From the NCBI RefSeq assembly GCF_000972865.1, contig NZ_CP011144.1:2798771-2862770 (forward strand): 64,000 nt of DNA. The letters run 5' to 3'. Positions 30,601 through 38,184 of this stretch are shown here, piece by piece. Under the pieces are notes generated by a model that was given only the letters and a program-made list of their open reading frames with translations, made no database searches and was not told the origin of the DNA. This DNA is from Pseudoxanthomonas suwonensis (GTDB lineage: Bacteria; Pseudomonadota; Gammaproteobacteria; Xanthomonadales; Xanthomonadaceae). Positions within the stretch are counted from its first letter, which is position 1, and each line of letters starts with the position of its first letter. A program made the translations under genes and the position numbers.

Positions 30601-31488
30601 TTCGACGAACTGCTGGCCGGCGCCCAGGCCTACCTGGACAGCCTGCTCGACACGCGCGGCCGGCTGCTGTCGGCCGCTGGCGGCGCGGTGGTCAACGCCG
30701 GCTGGCGCAACGGCCAGGCCAGCGAGGCGACGGTGTGGTTCGACCAGGTCTTCGCCCCGACCCTCAGCGTGCACTCGGGCAACCGGATCCACGTCGGCGA
30801 CGCCAACCTCGGCCAGGCCGCGGACCTGCACGGCCGCGACATCGAGCTGTACGGGCGGCATACCGGCAGCGGCAGCCTGAACCTGTGGGTCGAGGGCATC
30901 GACTCGCCGGCGGCCGACCGCTTCGACGCGGTGATCGACGCCGGTGCGATCCTGCTGCCGCGGCTGTTCGCGGTCGACGCCACCCTGCGCACCACCGCCG
31001 ACCTGGTGGTGATCGAGGACGCGCAGCACGTCGACTACCTGCGCCTGCACACCGCCAACGCCAACGTGCTGATGGACAACACCACGCCGCTCCACCAGCC
31101 CGGCGCCGACGTGCAGCTGTACGAGCTGGACAAGGCCTTCCAGCTGCGCCAGGAGGGCCTGGTGTCGACCACCAACGCCTACGTCGTGCACCGCCGCTAC
31201 ACCCACCAGGTGCTGGTACCGAACTTCCATGCGCCGCACCTGGACACGCCGCTGGAGTTCCAGCGCAGCAGCGGCGCCGGCTACAGCGAGCAGCACCTGT
31301 CGGCGGCGTTCACCGAGCAGCGCCTGGGCGGGCTGGAGTCGCTGCTGTTCCTGGGCGGTGAAGCGCCGGAAGGTTGGGAGCTGTCGTGGGGCGCCACGCC
31401 CGCCGGGGAGCGCATGCACCTGGACGGCGACGGATCCGAAGGCAATGCAACGGAAGAAGAACGCAACCTGGGAGCGATGCTGTGGTGA
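12628..31488 (+). CDS. giant two-partner-secretion filamentous adhesin (TpsA, LktA-like)
   Basis: The 6286-residue protein has an extended Arg-rich signal peptide ending AALAANN, then a TPS domain (about residues 45-190) with GNSGFNSFGHFTVGDGNTVN and NNLVNLVHLSAPTINGTLNG, closest in type to the leukotoxin LktA family of filamentous adhesins. Residues about 900-3300 are Gly/Ala-rich roughly 50-residue repeats (…GGGAGSVAAGASVAINVI…) expected to form a right-handed beta helix. A charged, probably helical segment lies at about 4690-4960, and a 108-residue duplication near 5330-5540. I see only four cysteines, as pairs C353/C356 and C4434/C4441. No C-terminal toxin or autotransporter barrel is seen, so surface adhesion is the likely role. 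AGGA lies 8 bases before the ATG. The transporter gene overlaps its stop codon. Confidence 0.92.
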   Translation: MNSNGHSRTSRNGNRSAQALKPNRLTMALLATWGALPAAALAANNITLTERSPGVTDTATTITPRGGNPNVTDIRTTTVRGNSGFNSFGHFTVGDGNTVNLYVPGGANNLVNLVHLSAPTINGTLNGLLESSGKVGGNIFFASSHGFVVGGTGVVNVGGLLVTTPSSSRMQELLRVANGTDTVDNNQLVLDLLAGKYDGGSGAATIDGIVNSAGRVDLFAASATVASTGAVNAGARVFDATVNTDGSLDVSAAVRQDGGIRIVANDSVEVSGVLRALMADDGGAVVEVAGKAIELKGSASIDTGAALAGRDGGDVTLEARSIKLSDTSKVVTRAGGAGNAGDIVLNAYSDVSCTFCGGDAGDTQTIDDLADGLKTQASPLLQAKNGKAEVVIAAGAALDAGHDGGSGQAGDVTVQAFAFDRQLAGYAEATSSIKVDGRITGRDITLRAASDAYVSSDLLNNLLNTGGLASDLAALVQDLGEADAWAKVFQTLGESFDYGESGITAENLSLNPENYSELSVLLPYVSFIIAKANADVTIGAGAVLDASRNIDLQADSTRLVQASTFSLPFVNKKMPFNFGLAYGRIDGTTKVDVRSGAELIAGGDLDIRALSNDTLEVTATSVNNHDANGNTLTTMGIAFSMAHSDITTEATVAKGALLDVDGDVTVAALTEQELSNSAEFKAIGDGATGGPAIALTLFNSKTRAVFDADLSGATDLSVSATNLVHGQSNSSSVQVGKSALDHLKKQVMGSSQVKGVTDALTNKVKSLFGMKPSTDKDTTSTDSKFRLASALAIGISDHQAEAVIGSGNTAPVIDVTGNLSVQALQRQASMHNSADSTVNADADKDDGSKVSISIAAAYDQTSQQTRAIVGDGSRLTAARIGVGARNEQLLDLGDITKWSSMSDIFGNLKTIAGSLPDIPGEISTSYANSTSESEDFGLAGSVAVSYHALDATAWVGDGVSLTSTATDGGAWSSKPLLGLKPFYDDQGDPDEDREALRNLQWDWDASLAVQADTLVEQLSIAGNLWWTLFNVGADGDDGKAVGGGVNVQVVTNRSVAGIGANGSVESEAVDVSARQDELIIGISPSAGSGTSVAGNGAVVVGVVGSNVNASIHQSTAVTAGQVGVSASHDIGLWSAAGALAVSQETSIGIGVAVNVLTTDVQALVGNNNATDGDGDNRWRPDALGAGAAGSGNAGWNVDEVLVDAKSSGQSGAFGVAGALSRSEQEQEKQDEATSNDGGAGKGGTDLLSGEGVKLLGKFALAKLGLYDGLATAVEYGGKIKDALTETTDKVKGPLDGAGSAADKPENQIAGAGSASINVSGQNTRATVSGITIDPRTAGAGSDVTVLALNQTNQFSGAGAGALTLASGPKSDRSSAVAGAIAYNHLFNTTEALVDGVTFNDSDSLTVQAASGGDQIALGLGLAVSTGGNDNTAVGFSASGGAITNTTRAAVVDSQVNQRDDAGSAQTIEVSAYDRTRALLGGGAFAGTSGSGTSAGGSLVIGYFGNQLQAEWLGSRATGFDSFDVGAFSATRILAGAIAGAVSAGSDSTAGAGSMFVLIVDNEVTAKVDRSDATDHSSLEGGDVEVRASSVAGMGALDAQFDSAAAATLSASGLDLDGGSTVAGIEVEQSTDDSLFGGADDTSTTHSLFDGVPAGEAILGIAGSLSLSNGKAVGISAGGIYTGSDYTASVANTDVKLSGDLDVHARNSTEALAAAVSGALGNGDNAISGSIAAIIARGTVNATVDMGGRAPLEADDLRVTATKGGGAYSLAGNITGSAGAKSMGGAFSVNDLEQGTHAEVRGGSYQLGGDATIGAAQQSHVITAALSGSVSLSDLAIGGAGTFNRIADTTTAALSNAMLDARNLSVTASQPGLGAQIWSLAFNLAASGGGSGVGGAVAINLIDAERTAKVSGSTVNLSGDATLASSLDGEIWGFAVDVAGGSGNGVGGSIVVNNIDGSDTVLVENSNITTTAADGELRLDAAAGNGLMIASLTGSIKGGGSNAVGGAISVNRIGANRSALVRNGASNTISGFGDVSLLAGAQQDIYAIAVAGGGAGNVAVNGSSTSNILEGTERAAVEGGSIEAGSLRVSAAEGDRTIWSLGGAVSGAGSVAVGVANANNIILAKRQAEVRGAALTLDGALELESGGDAHIRSAAVGGGGAGSVAAGASVAINVIEGEESAVLADSTVHSAASVKVDVTRGEADIKTLAGNVQGAGAGAGAGAVAISTIGQKREARISGTTLDVGSGAVDVLAATHARIDTLAVSGAGAGTGAGAFSNTSNNIAARTQALVQNSGGDAGNVSVRASDDSEINAISGGVAVAGVAGAGVGTAINRIDSEIEAALTGTRGAGWNVTNLAIDADSSSDILSVAVGGGGGGVAGVGAAVATNLVTTRSKAHASDGAKVVAQHNIGISASNHDSILGIGAGIAGAGSAAVGASVTVNLIESQTSAYIAGSATEVSALGRSTSDRMTIDSGALLGAPGDGHDWFDQSRVEASHGDDEEWIGGDLFNPAPGLAIGQRSFTGLAVQASSVQQVGQLSLAAAVSVVPLGGASVAGLFNTSVLGGSTEAYIDSARINQAAGAGGAQDVHVGAASHGFSASYEASLGVSAGWAGIGAAVDVLVNQRETRARVNGATLDSVGATTVEAESTQYASSVVAAAGGGVVGAAAAAQLSILKGTTEAVVGGGSRLDVGSLSVDASALQVIAPNVATLAGGAGALGAGFGMVYNQSTTRAWVGEPLSAPGSALNTTIDAGAVDISAENTTRLQMLALGIAGGGAAVAGTATIAIVETVTEAGASQADFGSAGNRIDSLDISASDRLQASTTVGSAAVGGLSVGASANVLVANSATRALLDRSSVHANGDVGIDAQRTTDITMNTVTGSGGAGVALGGSIGLLVLGSGASTQVSEEGESFDPMGELNSGGNGTLSTLDGIGSGNRVEDITYEDYVYNSVTQQYERVERTDAASKNKLNASSKATAGDRLQASAPASYRHETVARVVDSTVVAGGDAGVTAADRLQSSNLAGNVAVGGLAGVGIGMGLTFSNAQVKAEVLGGSLRADDVTVSAQSLDLGTAPAVTVKAESGAAGGFVGAGAAVGVAVVDNRVNTTLGGHIDAAGTLTGRARDAQDIRVDALGANVGGAAGAGVVIGVAKHDSRVRLDVAPDAVLEAGNIDLASVSESAVSLVGRGGSGGILAGVNATILVARDDSDSRLTVGERAQVSADGALSLAAEARPHVDLYSEGVAIGGLLSAGGTIAVADVTSDAALDLRSGARLAARDASLASRIGLNAGRDSARVEGYGVSGGAGVAVNAVVATARNQSSSRLTSAGNVVFEGRGGQWDLVASTDTRQRAYTTGRAGGLITLGAHVADATAYATTEALVNGLFTGNFGGMGVSASASVDNQAEASAGQGGLVSGAASSASTRDDSTTRAELYARGFGGGAAALGDLRLSALHRSAFNAFVDSTSAAVLGMSGAWAKNTVDLDTYARLLGGSDVVATRYDQSARNEATKVASSKYNVQSGSGGVFDAAAASSSSELYLDAQSTIGDGARLALSGDWRAPEKLVVQAFNKVHARDRTKLDSGGAIAIADAESKIDVKQADATVSIGSGADLYSIGDLVLSASGHYDIDTSANAKTWGLAGAAMGESLSRVDANHDVRVAGGNSQLFAYGDLKLYSGFDAAGVMNKAILTARTDLWNNTAFPVVNDPVAVAEYIRDSNLILASGSNGRAVGDVHAWAGRGYSVLTAEGTGKDLYREGIGAALGLSLDIRSGDTNNGGLALVRADGILDSGIYHKQKLTVTGLRYFIDGVEVTDFSTVNAGTTGTLTVEPIVTDITEGVTYRVKSGEYSQLISARIAELRTRIANYGLSPIEKAAFQAELGLLERTLANIYAKLGGDPSNGVSLPNELKIWILEVDPIQARPGNIIVKADALTGSGTLSAPGDARIDILNQSQLFLDLKGLEIPDREGGQLLFNDARVASNAEITAANRFGLGAGFSSIQTALTSPAPAITVENTYNPATGIADSSGLKAPAPDILVSGRIFNRRGSIDLTAAYGSIRAEADIRGQSVNISAGQDFILTNMEGFTHIGGDPSSNNSGGQLTAPNSATVAGHNVVISALYLNINGLVQSGVADWSITINESDLASLDARRLAWKLGGPAVVQLVTTDARTGRIGYSYDFRSESLVLDQVEIGGGYMELTGHILSTGNGQLRVLDGYSQVRVVNNTIRDLSISGIDLGNGVEGQLKINDMGRMGDDRVWTTMYTYNNGKVQRYEGAHGQALGLVSETNGRSAQYDVTDGRTYVWLQGNDRTDTNTRVEYWDEFWGFIPTGDGTELSNRTVRGESTPIPGAEYMGSASNAYRIDFTAVQNEFLRLLGLDRFGDAIALLNAANQAHATGNASSPLLAPYLVWLNSPGAVMSQVNEPAFQTSAPEVIDRYNGGYCLKHFIWCQVYRTTRTTVTQTGLKEINRYTTLADSPIAINFIGYDAGRIDLTSNGNVTLLGSMFNDSGNTTVRVNQGSLTQAGDNIVSTAKVLDIAARDGIGDAAQALRVQAENALSAYSSHGDIDLQAVNGGVNLQRLQADRGDVTLLAQGDITSSNGATVIGRSIGLTSTHGSIGSAAALLNLDTGSNAQSLFSADAVGGVFVQETNGDLWVDRIRAGGDVHVKVRNGDLLDGNTQVAFEERSLDELRALWSSMGLTGADADAALAEQKQTLERAGQQRYARYWQMRNLRNVGGNWVFDAFDENQAQFSADQVAGMRALGWDDATIAARQAERTAEFRNLHAEFGGSAYDSGYAYALSASDLLALESTSHWTEDELRYSISASLLNRGHGGSSVIESINIEGRDVTLEANRIGRLLDDDVIIDLRLGPAGMTTEQRAALARAEYDDIYFDDDTNPTLIRIVQRDDVNVRASRDLRATANGDIYLGGDRDFNIYDVNGRTVQIKTDGSITSSNGDNVVLRGHDVVLEAAGGTIGGGATGDGALHTQVTGDLTARARVLDLVNHGDLSIQRLTGTDALRLRVLGNLSAATQLGENLLGGSVDLAVTGRAGSAASRIQIGTGGLADRINLDIGGDAWIGGLQGAGSQPGVLRIGSANVGGMLDIGQTTDLWQYGHWQVGGLVLDLNNLWRMMAGTSLQAEHGIFARVDGDAELAEVEAGGDGASIDIEAYRLLASHDGAQWRADGLLRLRAAGGDIGQASRPVTLGAERLDVASATGQLYLHLLGGILDGSLRSAGSQWLTSLGDVSLAEVDSGGGDVTLRGTGVVSIDTLGAHGRLDLQGQDLVLGSGESRTGDLLVDVSGSFIAGALRSGRDWTLDAATADIGGADIARDADLRVGDLRLGDLAVGGDWTLGAATADIGTADAAGDAHQTVGVLTQQQLTVGGDWTLDAGEADIVRATVQGDVRQQAGRLGMDTLAVGGNWQLAGGDAVIATADVGGSATQDVDTLQLGDLAVGGDWTLDATTADIGTADVAGDARQTVGALAQQQLTVGGDWTLDASEADIVRAAVQGDVRQQAGRLGMDTLTVGGNWQLTGGDAVVEQATVAGEVDVALAGDLSLGTLDARSTRIAAGNASRIGRLGIDGDLSLAVVNNLVLGRASVSHDAVLRHTGAAGQLAYGELVVGNTLDVAGAGDWTGGTATAGSDVRFDVGSADLQRLESLGGDLLLAAQRQFVAGALATPSGRIDLVAGNATIDAADAAGTLDVHVTGGPLRILHGHSGGNLTLTAEPGSLAEIHFGTPADPDAADGLATAHLKSGADILVRTDGDLYGGNAEAEGLVTLIGRNMRLGRVESLQGDVFLQAEQDIWGLRVEARGDVGIVAGGNLDMPDVRFGGTYSLKAGRDLTVGIGGDLNVRGVAEAGRDLTFNVGGNVDLAAVKAGRNVLVDAGGGIHLDEGVDAGGNVDLVARGGDISSGGVIRSSGQHEGQPTSGQIRLLASGDVDVAALQADAGDIAVDGRSLSIGSLLASGDIDLLGRGFIHVGSSRSGGSQDWRADGDIAFDELLAGAQAYLDSLLDTRGRLLSAAGGAVVNAGWRNGQASEATVWFDQVFAPTLSVHSGNRIHVGDANLGQAADLHGRDIELYGRHTGSGSLNLWVEGIDSPAADRFDAVIDAGAILLPRLFAVDATLRTTADLVVIEDAQHVDYLRLHTANANVLMDNTTPLHQPGADVQLYELDKAFQLRQEGLVSTTNAYVVHRRYTHQVLVPNFHAPHLDTPLEFQRSSGAGYSEQHLSAAFTEQRLGGLESLLFLGGEAPEGWELSWGATPAGERMHLDGDGSEGNATEEERNLGAMLW
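28628..29240 (+). repeat. 324-bp in-frame duplication inside the adhesin gene
   Basis: The stretch coding VGGDWTLDA…QQLTVGGDWTLDA…RLGMDTL…VGGNWQL occurs twice, offset by 324 bp (108 residues); for example CAGCTGACCGTCGGTGGCGA at 28741 has its counterpart at 29065. The copies are highly similar at DNA level, with few third-position changes, so the duplication looks recent or kept similar by recombination. Confidence 0.85.
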
Positions 31489-33125
31489 ATTCGACGGGAT
31501 ACGGATCGCGCCTGGCCATCGCGGCCGCGCTGTGGTGCATGGGCGGGCTGGCGCTGGCCCAGGTCGCGCCGACGCTGCCGGGGCAGGTCAGCCCGGTGCT
31601 GCAGCGCGAGCAGCTGGAGCAGCAGCAGCGCCAGCGCGAGATGGAGGAGCGCGCGCGCCAGGTGCAGGTGCCGGCGCTGAGGGGCGAGGCGATCGAAACC
31701 CAGGCGTTGCCGGACCAGGACGTGGTCTTCGTCCTGCAGCGCATCCGCTTCAGTTCCTCGGCGTTCCTGCAGGCGCCGGAGCTGGAGGAGCTGGCCCGGC
31801 CCTACCTGGGCCGCGAGCTGCGCTTCGCCGACCTCAACGGCCTGCTGGCCCAGATCAACGCGCTGTACGAGCAGGCTGGCCAGCTCACCGCGCGGGCGAT
31901 CATCCCGCCGCAGGCGATCGAGGATGGCGAGCTGCGGGTGGTGCTGGTCGAGGCCAAGGTGGACGAGGTGGACTGGCAGGGCCGGCAGTGGGTCGACCCG
32001 GCGTTCTACGACCGCCGTATCCGGCTGGAACAGGGCCAGATGCTGGACAGTCCGCAACTGATGGCCGACATCCAGCGCTTCAATGCGACCTCGCCGGGGC
32101 CGCAGGTCAGCGCGGGGCTGTCGCCGGGTCGTACTTTCGGCACCTCCCGGGTCACCCTGCAGGCGCACGAGCCCGCGCGCCTGCAGTGGCTGGCGTTCGC
32201 CAACAACTACGGCAACCAGGGCAGCGGCCGCGAGCAGCTCGGTGGCAGCCTGACCTGGTTCTCGCCCAGCGGCGCGGCCGACAGCCTCACTGCGCTGGTG
32301 GTCGGGACCTCCGATTCGACCTTCGGCAGCCTGCGCTACGCCCGCCCGGTCAACCGCCACAACGGCATGGCCTGGGTCGAGGCCGGCGCCAACACGATGA
32401 AGATCACCGAGGGTCCGTACGCGGACCTGGACATCGAGGGTGACTCGCAGGTCTATTCGGCCGGCTACGAGCATCCGTGGTGGCTGGGGCCGAAGTGGCT
32501 GCTGCGCGCCGGTACCGGCTACCAGCGGCAGGCCGCCGAGACCACGGTCGAGGGCCTGCCGCTGAGCGACACCGACATCGGCGAGTTCTTCGTCACCGGC
32601 ACCGCCGAATACCGCGGCGCGCCCTGGTACGCGCGCTACGACCAGCGCGTGCGCCGCGCCTCGGCCGACAACGACATCAGCGGCGAGAGCGGCGGCTACA
32701 CCCTGCTCAACGGCACCGGCATGCTCCAGCGCGCGATCGGCGACCTGTATGCCGTCAACGGCCGCCTCGCCTGGCAGTACGCCAGCGATCCGGGCAAGCT
32801 GCCGGCCTCGCTGTACTTCCAGCTCGGCGGCATCGCCAGCGTGCGCGGCTACGACCCGGGCGTGATTTCCGCGCCGCGCGGTGTGGCCGCCAACCTGGAG
32901 TTCTCGCGCCGCTTCGGCGAGCGCTGGCAGGCCTTCGTCTTCTACGATTACGGCCTGGCCACCGAACTGGGCACCCGCGACGTCGATCTGCAGGGCGCGG
33001 GCGTGGGCCTGAACCTGGACTGGAACCGGCATTTCAGCGCCAGCCTGGTCGCGGCCAATGCGCTGAACGACGTGGTCCCGGACCAGGACAACAACCAGGT
33101 GCTGCTGCAGATCATCCTGCGCTGA
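31485..33125 (+). CDS. TpsB outer-membrane transporter (ShlB/FhaC/HecB family)
   Basis: The 546-residue protein is the partner that secretes the upstream adhesin. It has a signal peptide cleaved at ALA-QV, an N-terminal Gln/Glu-rich helix, a POTRA domain (about 80-165, DVVFVLQRIRFSSSAFLQAP…) and a 16-strand barrel with the family signature GGIASVRGYDPG near residue 447 (VRGY, the conserved loop-6 motif). The frame is open upstream, but GTG 31485 overlaps the adhesin stop as GTGA and has GGAG 11 bases upstream, implying translational coupling; GTG 31482 is the neighbouring alternative. Confidence 0.94.
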   Translation: MNSTGYGSRLAIAAALWCMGGLALAQVAPTLPGQVSPVLQREQLEQQQRQREMEERARQVQVPALRGEAIETQALPDQDVVFVLQRIRFSSSAFLQAPELEELARPYLGRELRFADLNGLLAQINALYEQAGQLTARAIIPPQAIEDGELRVVLVEAKVDEVDWQGRQWVDPAFYDRRIRLEQGQMLDSPQLMADIQRFNATSPGPQVSAGLSPGRTFGTSRVTLQAHEPARLQWLAFANNYGNQGSGREQLGGSLTWFSPSGAADSLTALVVGTSDSTFGSLRYARPVNRHNGMAWVEAGANTMKITEGPYADLDIEGDSQVYSAGYEHPWWLGPKWLLRAGTGYQRQAAETTVEGLPLSDTDIGEFFVTGTAEYRGAPWYARYDQRVRRASADNDISGESGGYTLLNGTGMLQRAIGDLYAVNGRLAWQYASDPGKLPASLYFQLGGIASVRGYDPGVISAPRGVAANLEFSRRFGERWQAFVFYDYGLATELGTRDVDLQGAGVGLNLDWNRHFSASLVAANALNDVVPDQDNNQVLLQIILR

Positions 33126-33162
33126 GCACCACGCCCCATCGGAAACACGGAGACCGCACGCC

Positions 33163-33933
33163 ATGTCCAACCAGTTGTTGCTGTACCGGCAGATCACCGC
33201 GCTCAACCGCGACACCCACCGCCAGCTGCGGCTGCGCCAGGCCGAGGACGCGCGCTTCGCCGCCTCGACCCACCTGGTGCCGCTGGCCGGGGTGGAGTTC
33301 TTCCAGGCCGCGCGCCACTACCCGATCCTGTTCGTGGGCGAGGGCGCCAACGCCTCGCCGATCGCGCTGCTCGGCCTGGCCGCCGGCCACAACGGCTTCG
33401 TCGGCGAGTCCGGGCAGTGGCAGCGCAACGCCTACGTGCCGGCGTTCGTGCGCCGCTATCCGTTCGTGCTGGCGCAGGGCGACGAGGAGAACTTCACCGT
33501 CTGCTTCGACCGCGAGTTCCCCGGCTGGAACGAGCAGGAAGGCCAGGCCCTGTTCGATGACGAGGGCAAGAACAGCGCCTACCTGGACGAGATGATCCGC
33601 TTCCTGCACGGCTTCACCGCCGAGATGGAACGCACCCGCCAGTTCGTGGCCAAGCTGGCCGAGTTCGACCTGCTGGCACCGCGCAGCCTGCGCCTGGCCC
33701 ACAGCGGCGGCGAGAGCTTCGTGCTCAGCGACTTCGTCGCGGTCGACGAGGAGAAGTTCCTGAAGCTGGCCGACAAGAAAGTGCTGGCGCTCAACAAGGC
33801 CGGCTACCTGGGCTGGGTCTATGCGCACCTGATGTCGCTGGGCAACGCCAACGAACTGTTCGAGCGGCACCTGGCCGGGAAGCCGTCCGCGGGCGCGGCC
33901 GACGCCGAGGCCGGCGAGGCGAAACGGCACTGA
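33163..33933 (+). CDS. SapC-family protein
   Basis: This 256-residue protein matches the SapC family (named from the surface-array-protein locus of Campylobacter fetus): an N-terminal domain HLVPLAGVEFFQAARHYPILF, a central AYVPAFVRRYPFVL, and FVAVDEEKFLKLADKKVLAL near the end. There is no signal peptide or membrane segment, so it should be cytoplasmic. It starts 37 bases after the transporter stop with ACGGAGA upstream and very likely belongs to the adhesin-transporter operon. The molecular function of SapC is not known; a role with the adhesin is inference from position. Confidence 0.88.
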   Translation: MSNQLLLYRQITALNRDTHRQLRLRQAEDARFAASTHLVPLAGVEFFQAARHYPILFVGEGANASPIALLGLAAGHNGFVGESGQWQRNAYVPAFVRRYPFVLAQGDEENFTVCFDREFPGWNEQEGQALFDDEGKNSAYLDEMIRFLHGFTAEMERTRQFVAKLAEFDLLAPRSLRLAHSGGESFVLSDFVAVDEEKFLKLADKKVLALNKAGYLGWVYAHLMSLGNANELFERHLAGKPSAGAADAEAGEAKRH

Positions 33934-33982
33934 CCGGGCGGTGGGGTGCCCGGCCGGCCGAGGGGGCGGCCGGTCGGGCAAC

Positions 33983-35872
<1,890 letters not shown>

Positions 35873-36008
35873 GCGACAAGGATAGCGGTCGCGCCCGCGC
35901 ATGGCGCTGAACCGCCTGCGTCAGCCCGGGTAGGAATCCGCCGTGATCCGTTGTAGGCGCACTGCCACGTGCATTGCCCACGGAACGTGCCGCGACCCGC
36001 ACCTCCCC

Positions 36009-36461
36009 TGTAGGACCCCAGCTTGCTGGCGACCCGGGCGTCGGGATCATGAGGGCGTTGCCTGGGCCAGCGGCGTCGTGTCGCCGGCTGAACCCGGCTC
36101 CTACAACAGCCGCGCCGTTAACGCTCTCTGTAGGAGCTGACTTCAGTCGGCGACACGGGCGTCGGAACCACGAGGGTGTCGCCTGTGCCGGTAGCGTCGG
36201 GTCGCGGGCAAGCCCGGCTCCTACAACCGCCGCGTCGGCTCTTCTGTAGGACCCCAGCTTGCTGGCGACACGGGCGTCGGGAATGCGAGGGCGTCGCCTG
36301 GGCCAGCGGCGTCGGGTCGCCGGCTGAACCCGGCTCCTACAACAGCCGCGGCGCGTCCGCCTTCTGTAGGAGCTGACTTCAGTCGGCGACACGGGCGTCG
36401 GGACCACGAGGGCGTCGCCTGGGCCAACGACGCCGGGTCGCGGGCAAGCCCGGCTCCTACA
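36009..36461 (-). repeat. REP-pair array between recQ and the FAD oxidoreductase, four units
   Basis: Heads begin at 36009, 36129, 36244 and 36364. Two copies carry a fourth head type, GTAGGACCCCAGCTTGCTGG (perfect CCAGC/GCTGG hairpin), and two the GTAGGAGCTGACTTCAGTCG type; right ends are reverse complements of the GTAGGAGCCGGGTTCAGCCG or GGGCTTGCCCG types. On the minus strand the array begins exactly at the oxidoreductase stop codon. The roughly 580-base gap holds no gene. Confidence 0.9.
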
Positions 36462-37665
36462 GGCGGGCGAACGAGAACAGCGTCCCCAGCGGATGCAGGC
36501 GCCGCTCCACCGTCGCCCGCAGCAGGTCCGCGCCCAGCGCCGAGTAGGTGATGCCGTTGCCGCCGTAGGCCATCGCGAACAGCACCCGCGGCCCCCACTG
36601 CGGATGCGCGCCGAACCACGGCAGGCCGTCCTCGGTCTCGGCGAAGGTGCCGGCCCAGGCGAACGCCGGTTGCAGCGGCAGTTCCGGCAGCAGCTTGCGC
36701 GCCCGCTTCAGCAGCTTCACCGCCTTGGACATGACCTTGGCGTCGCGCCGCGCCGGGATGTCGATATCGTCGTCCTCGCCGCCGACCAGCAGGCGCCGGT
36801 CCGGCGTGGTGCGCAGGTACAGGTACGGGCGCGCGCTCTCCCAGGCCAGGCTGCCGAGCAGTTCGCCCAGCACCTGTGCCGGCAGCGGATCGCTGACCAC
36901 CGCGTAGCTGCTGCGGTTGCGGGCGACCCGTTGGCGCAGCCAGCGCTGGCTCTCGTAGCCGCAGGCGATCACCACGTGCCCGGCGCGGACCTGGAACCCG
37001 GAGGCGGTGCGCAGCAGCGCGCGCCGCGAGGTCGTCCGCAGGTCGACGACCTGCTCGTGGTCGTGGACCGCCGCGCCGCTGCGGTACAGGCGGCGCAGCA
37101 GCCGCTGCGCCATGCGGTAGGGATCGACCTGGGCGGCCTGGCGGCTGAGGATCGCCGCCGGCGCGCGGAAGCCGTAGCCGGCCTCGATGTCGTCCGGCTC
37201 CCACCACTCCACTTCGATGCCGTGGCGCGCGCGCGCCTCGAACTCCTCGCGCATGCCGCGCACGTGCCAGCGGCGGCTGGCGTAGTACAGGCTGCGGCAG
37301 GGCGTGAACGCCACGCCGTCGAGACCGTCCGCGCGCTCGCGCAGCCAGTCGATCGCGTCCACGCAGGCGCGGTAGGCCAGCGACGCGTCGGCCTCGCCGT
37401 AGCGCTTGGCCAGGTCGACCAGGTGGGTGTCGATCTCGTACTGCAGCAGCGCGGTGCTGGCCGAGGTGCTGCCCCAGCCAATGTCGCGCTGTTCCAGCAC
37501 CGCGACCGCGTGGCCGTGCGCGGCCAGCTCGTCGGCGATCAGCGCGCCGGTGATGCCGCCGCCGATCACGGCCACGTCGCAGTCCAGGTCGGCTGCCAAT
37601 GGCGGCAGCGGCGCCGACAGGCCGCCCCGGATCGCCCAGAAGGGATAGCCGCTTTTCAGGTCCAT
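36457..37665 (-). CDS. FAD-dependent oxidoreductase (DAO family)
   Basis: This 402-residue protein has an N-terminal dinucleotide fold VIGGGITGALIADELAAHGH (GxGxxG type) near residue 33 and the DAO-family FAD-contacting segment RDIGWGSTSAS, with FAMAYGGNGITYSALGADLL near the end closing the FAD site. It resembles glycine/D-amino-acid oxidase-like proteins; the substrate cannot be told. No signal peptide. Its TAG stop is part of the adjoining repeat (…CTG TAG GAGCC). It stands alone between two repeat arrays. Confidence 0.88.
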   Translation of the reverse strand: MDLKSGYPFWAIRGGLSAPLPPLAADLDCDVAVIGGGITGALIADELAAHGHAVAVLEQRDIGWGSTSASTALLQYEIDTHLVDLAKRYGEADASLAYRACVDAIDWLRERADGLDGVAFTPCRSLYYASRRWHVRGMREEFEARARHGIEVEWWEPDDIEAGYGFRAPAAILSRQAAQVDPYRMAQRLLRRLYRSGAAVHDHEQVVDLRTTSRRALLRTASGFQVRAGHVVIACGYESQRWLRQRVARNRSSYAVVSDPLPAQVLGELLGSLAWESARPYLYLRTTPDRRLLVGGEDDDIDIPARRDAKVMSKAVKLLKRARKLLPELPLQPAFAWAGTFAETEDGLPWFGAHPQWGPRVLFAMAYGGNGITYSALGADLLRATVERRLHPLGTLFSFARL

Positions 37666-37721
37666 GCCGGCCAGTCAAGCCGCCACCGGCGCACGACACC
37701 GTGAAGGACGCGGGTGCTTCC

Positions 37722-38184
37722 TGCAGGAGCCGGGTTCAGCCGGCGACACGGGCGTCGGAACCACGAGGGCGTCGCCTGTGCCGACGGCGTCGTGTCGCCG
37801 GCTGAACCCGGCTCCTACAACAGCCACGGCGCGCCCGCCTTCTGTAGGAGCTGACTTCAGTCGGCGACACGAGCGTCGGGACCATGAGGGCGTCGCCTGG
37901 GCCGACGGCGTCGTGTCGCCGGCTGAACCCGGCTCCTACAACAGCCGCCGCGCGGCCGCTCTTCTGTAGGAGCTGACTTCAGTCGGCGACAGGGGCGTCG
38001 GAAACACGAGGGCGTCGCCTGTGCCGATGGCGTTGTGTCGCCGGCTGAACCCGGCTCCTACAACAGCCGCCACGCGGCCGCTTTTCTGTAGGAGCTGACT
38101 TCAGTCGGCGACAGGGGCATCGGAACCACGAGGGCGTCGCCTGTGCCGACGGCGTCGTGCAGCCGGCTGAACCCGGCTCCTACA
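37722..38184 (-). repeat. REP-pair array between the oxidoreductase and ybaL, four units
   Basis: Units begin at about 37722 (CTGCAGGAGCC variant), 37843, 37965 and 38087, with a 121-122-bp period. On the minus strand the array starts with the GTAGGAGCCGGGTTCAGCCG head at the ybaL stop. The spacer with GCGGCCGC is the same as in the arrays after queE and lhr. No gene is present in the 514-base gap. Confidence 0.9.

Noticed and set aside
18400..31419. Antisense open frame of 4339 codons opposite the adhesin gene
   Set aside because: It arises from strong GC bias in the sense codons; its translation is Gly/Ala/Val/Asp/His/Arg-rich low complexity with no start context, while the sense strand has clear family motifs.
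12628..31488. A contact-dependent inhibition toxin system
   Set aside because: No VENN-type motif, no C-terminal toxin domain and no small immunity gene follow; the next genes are the transporter and SapC.
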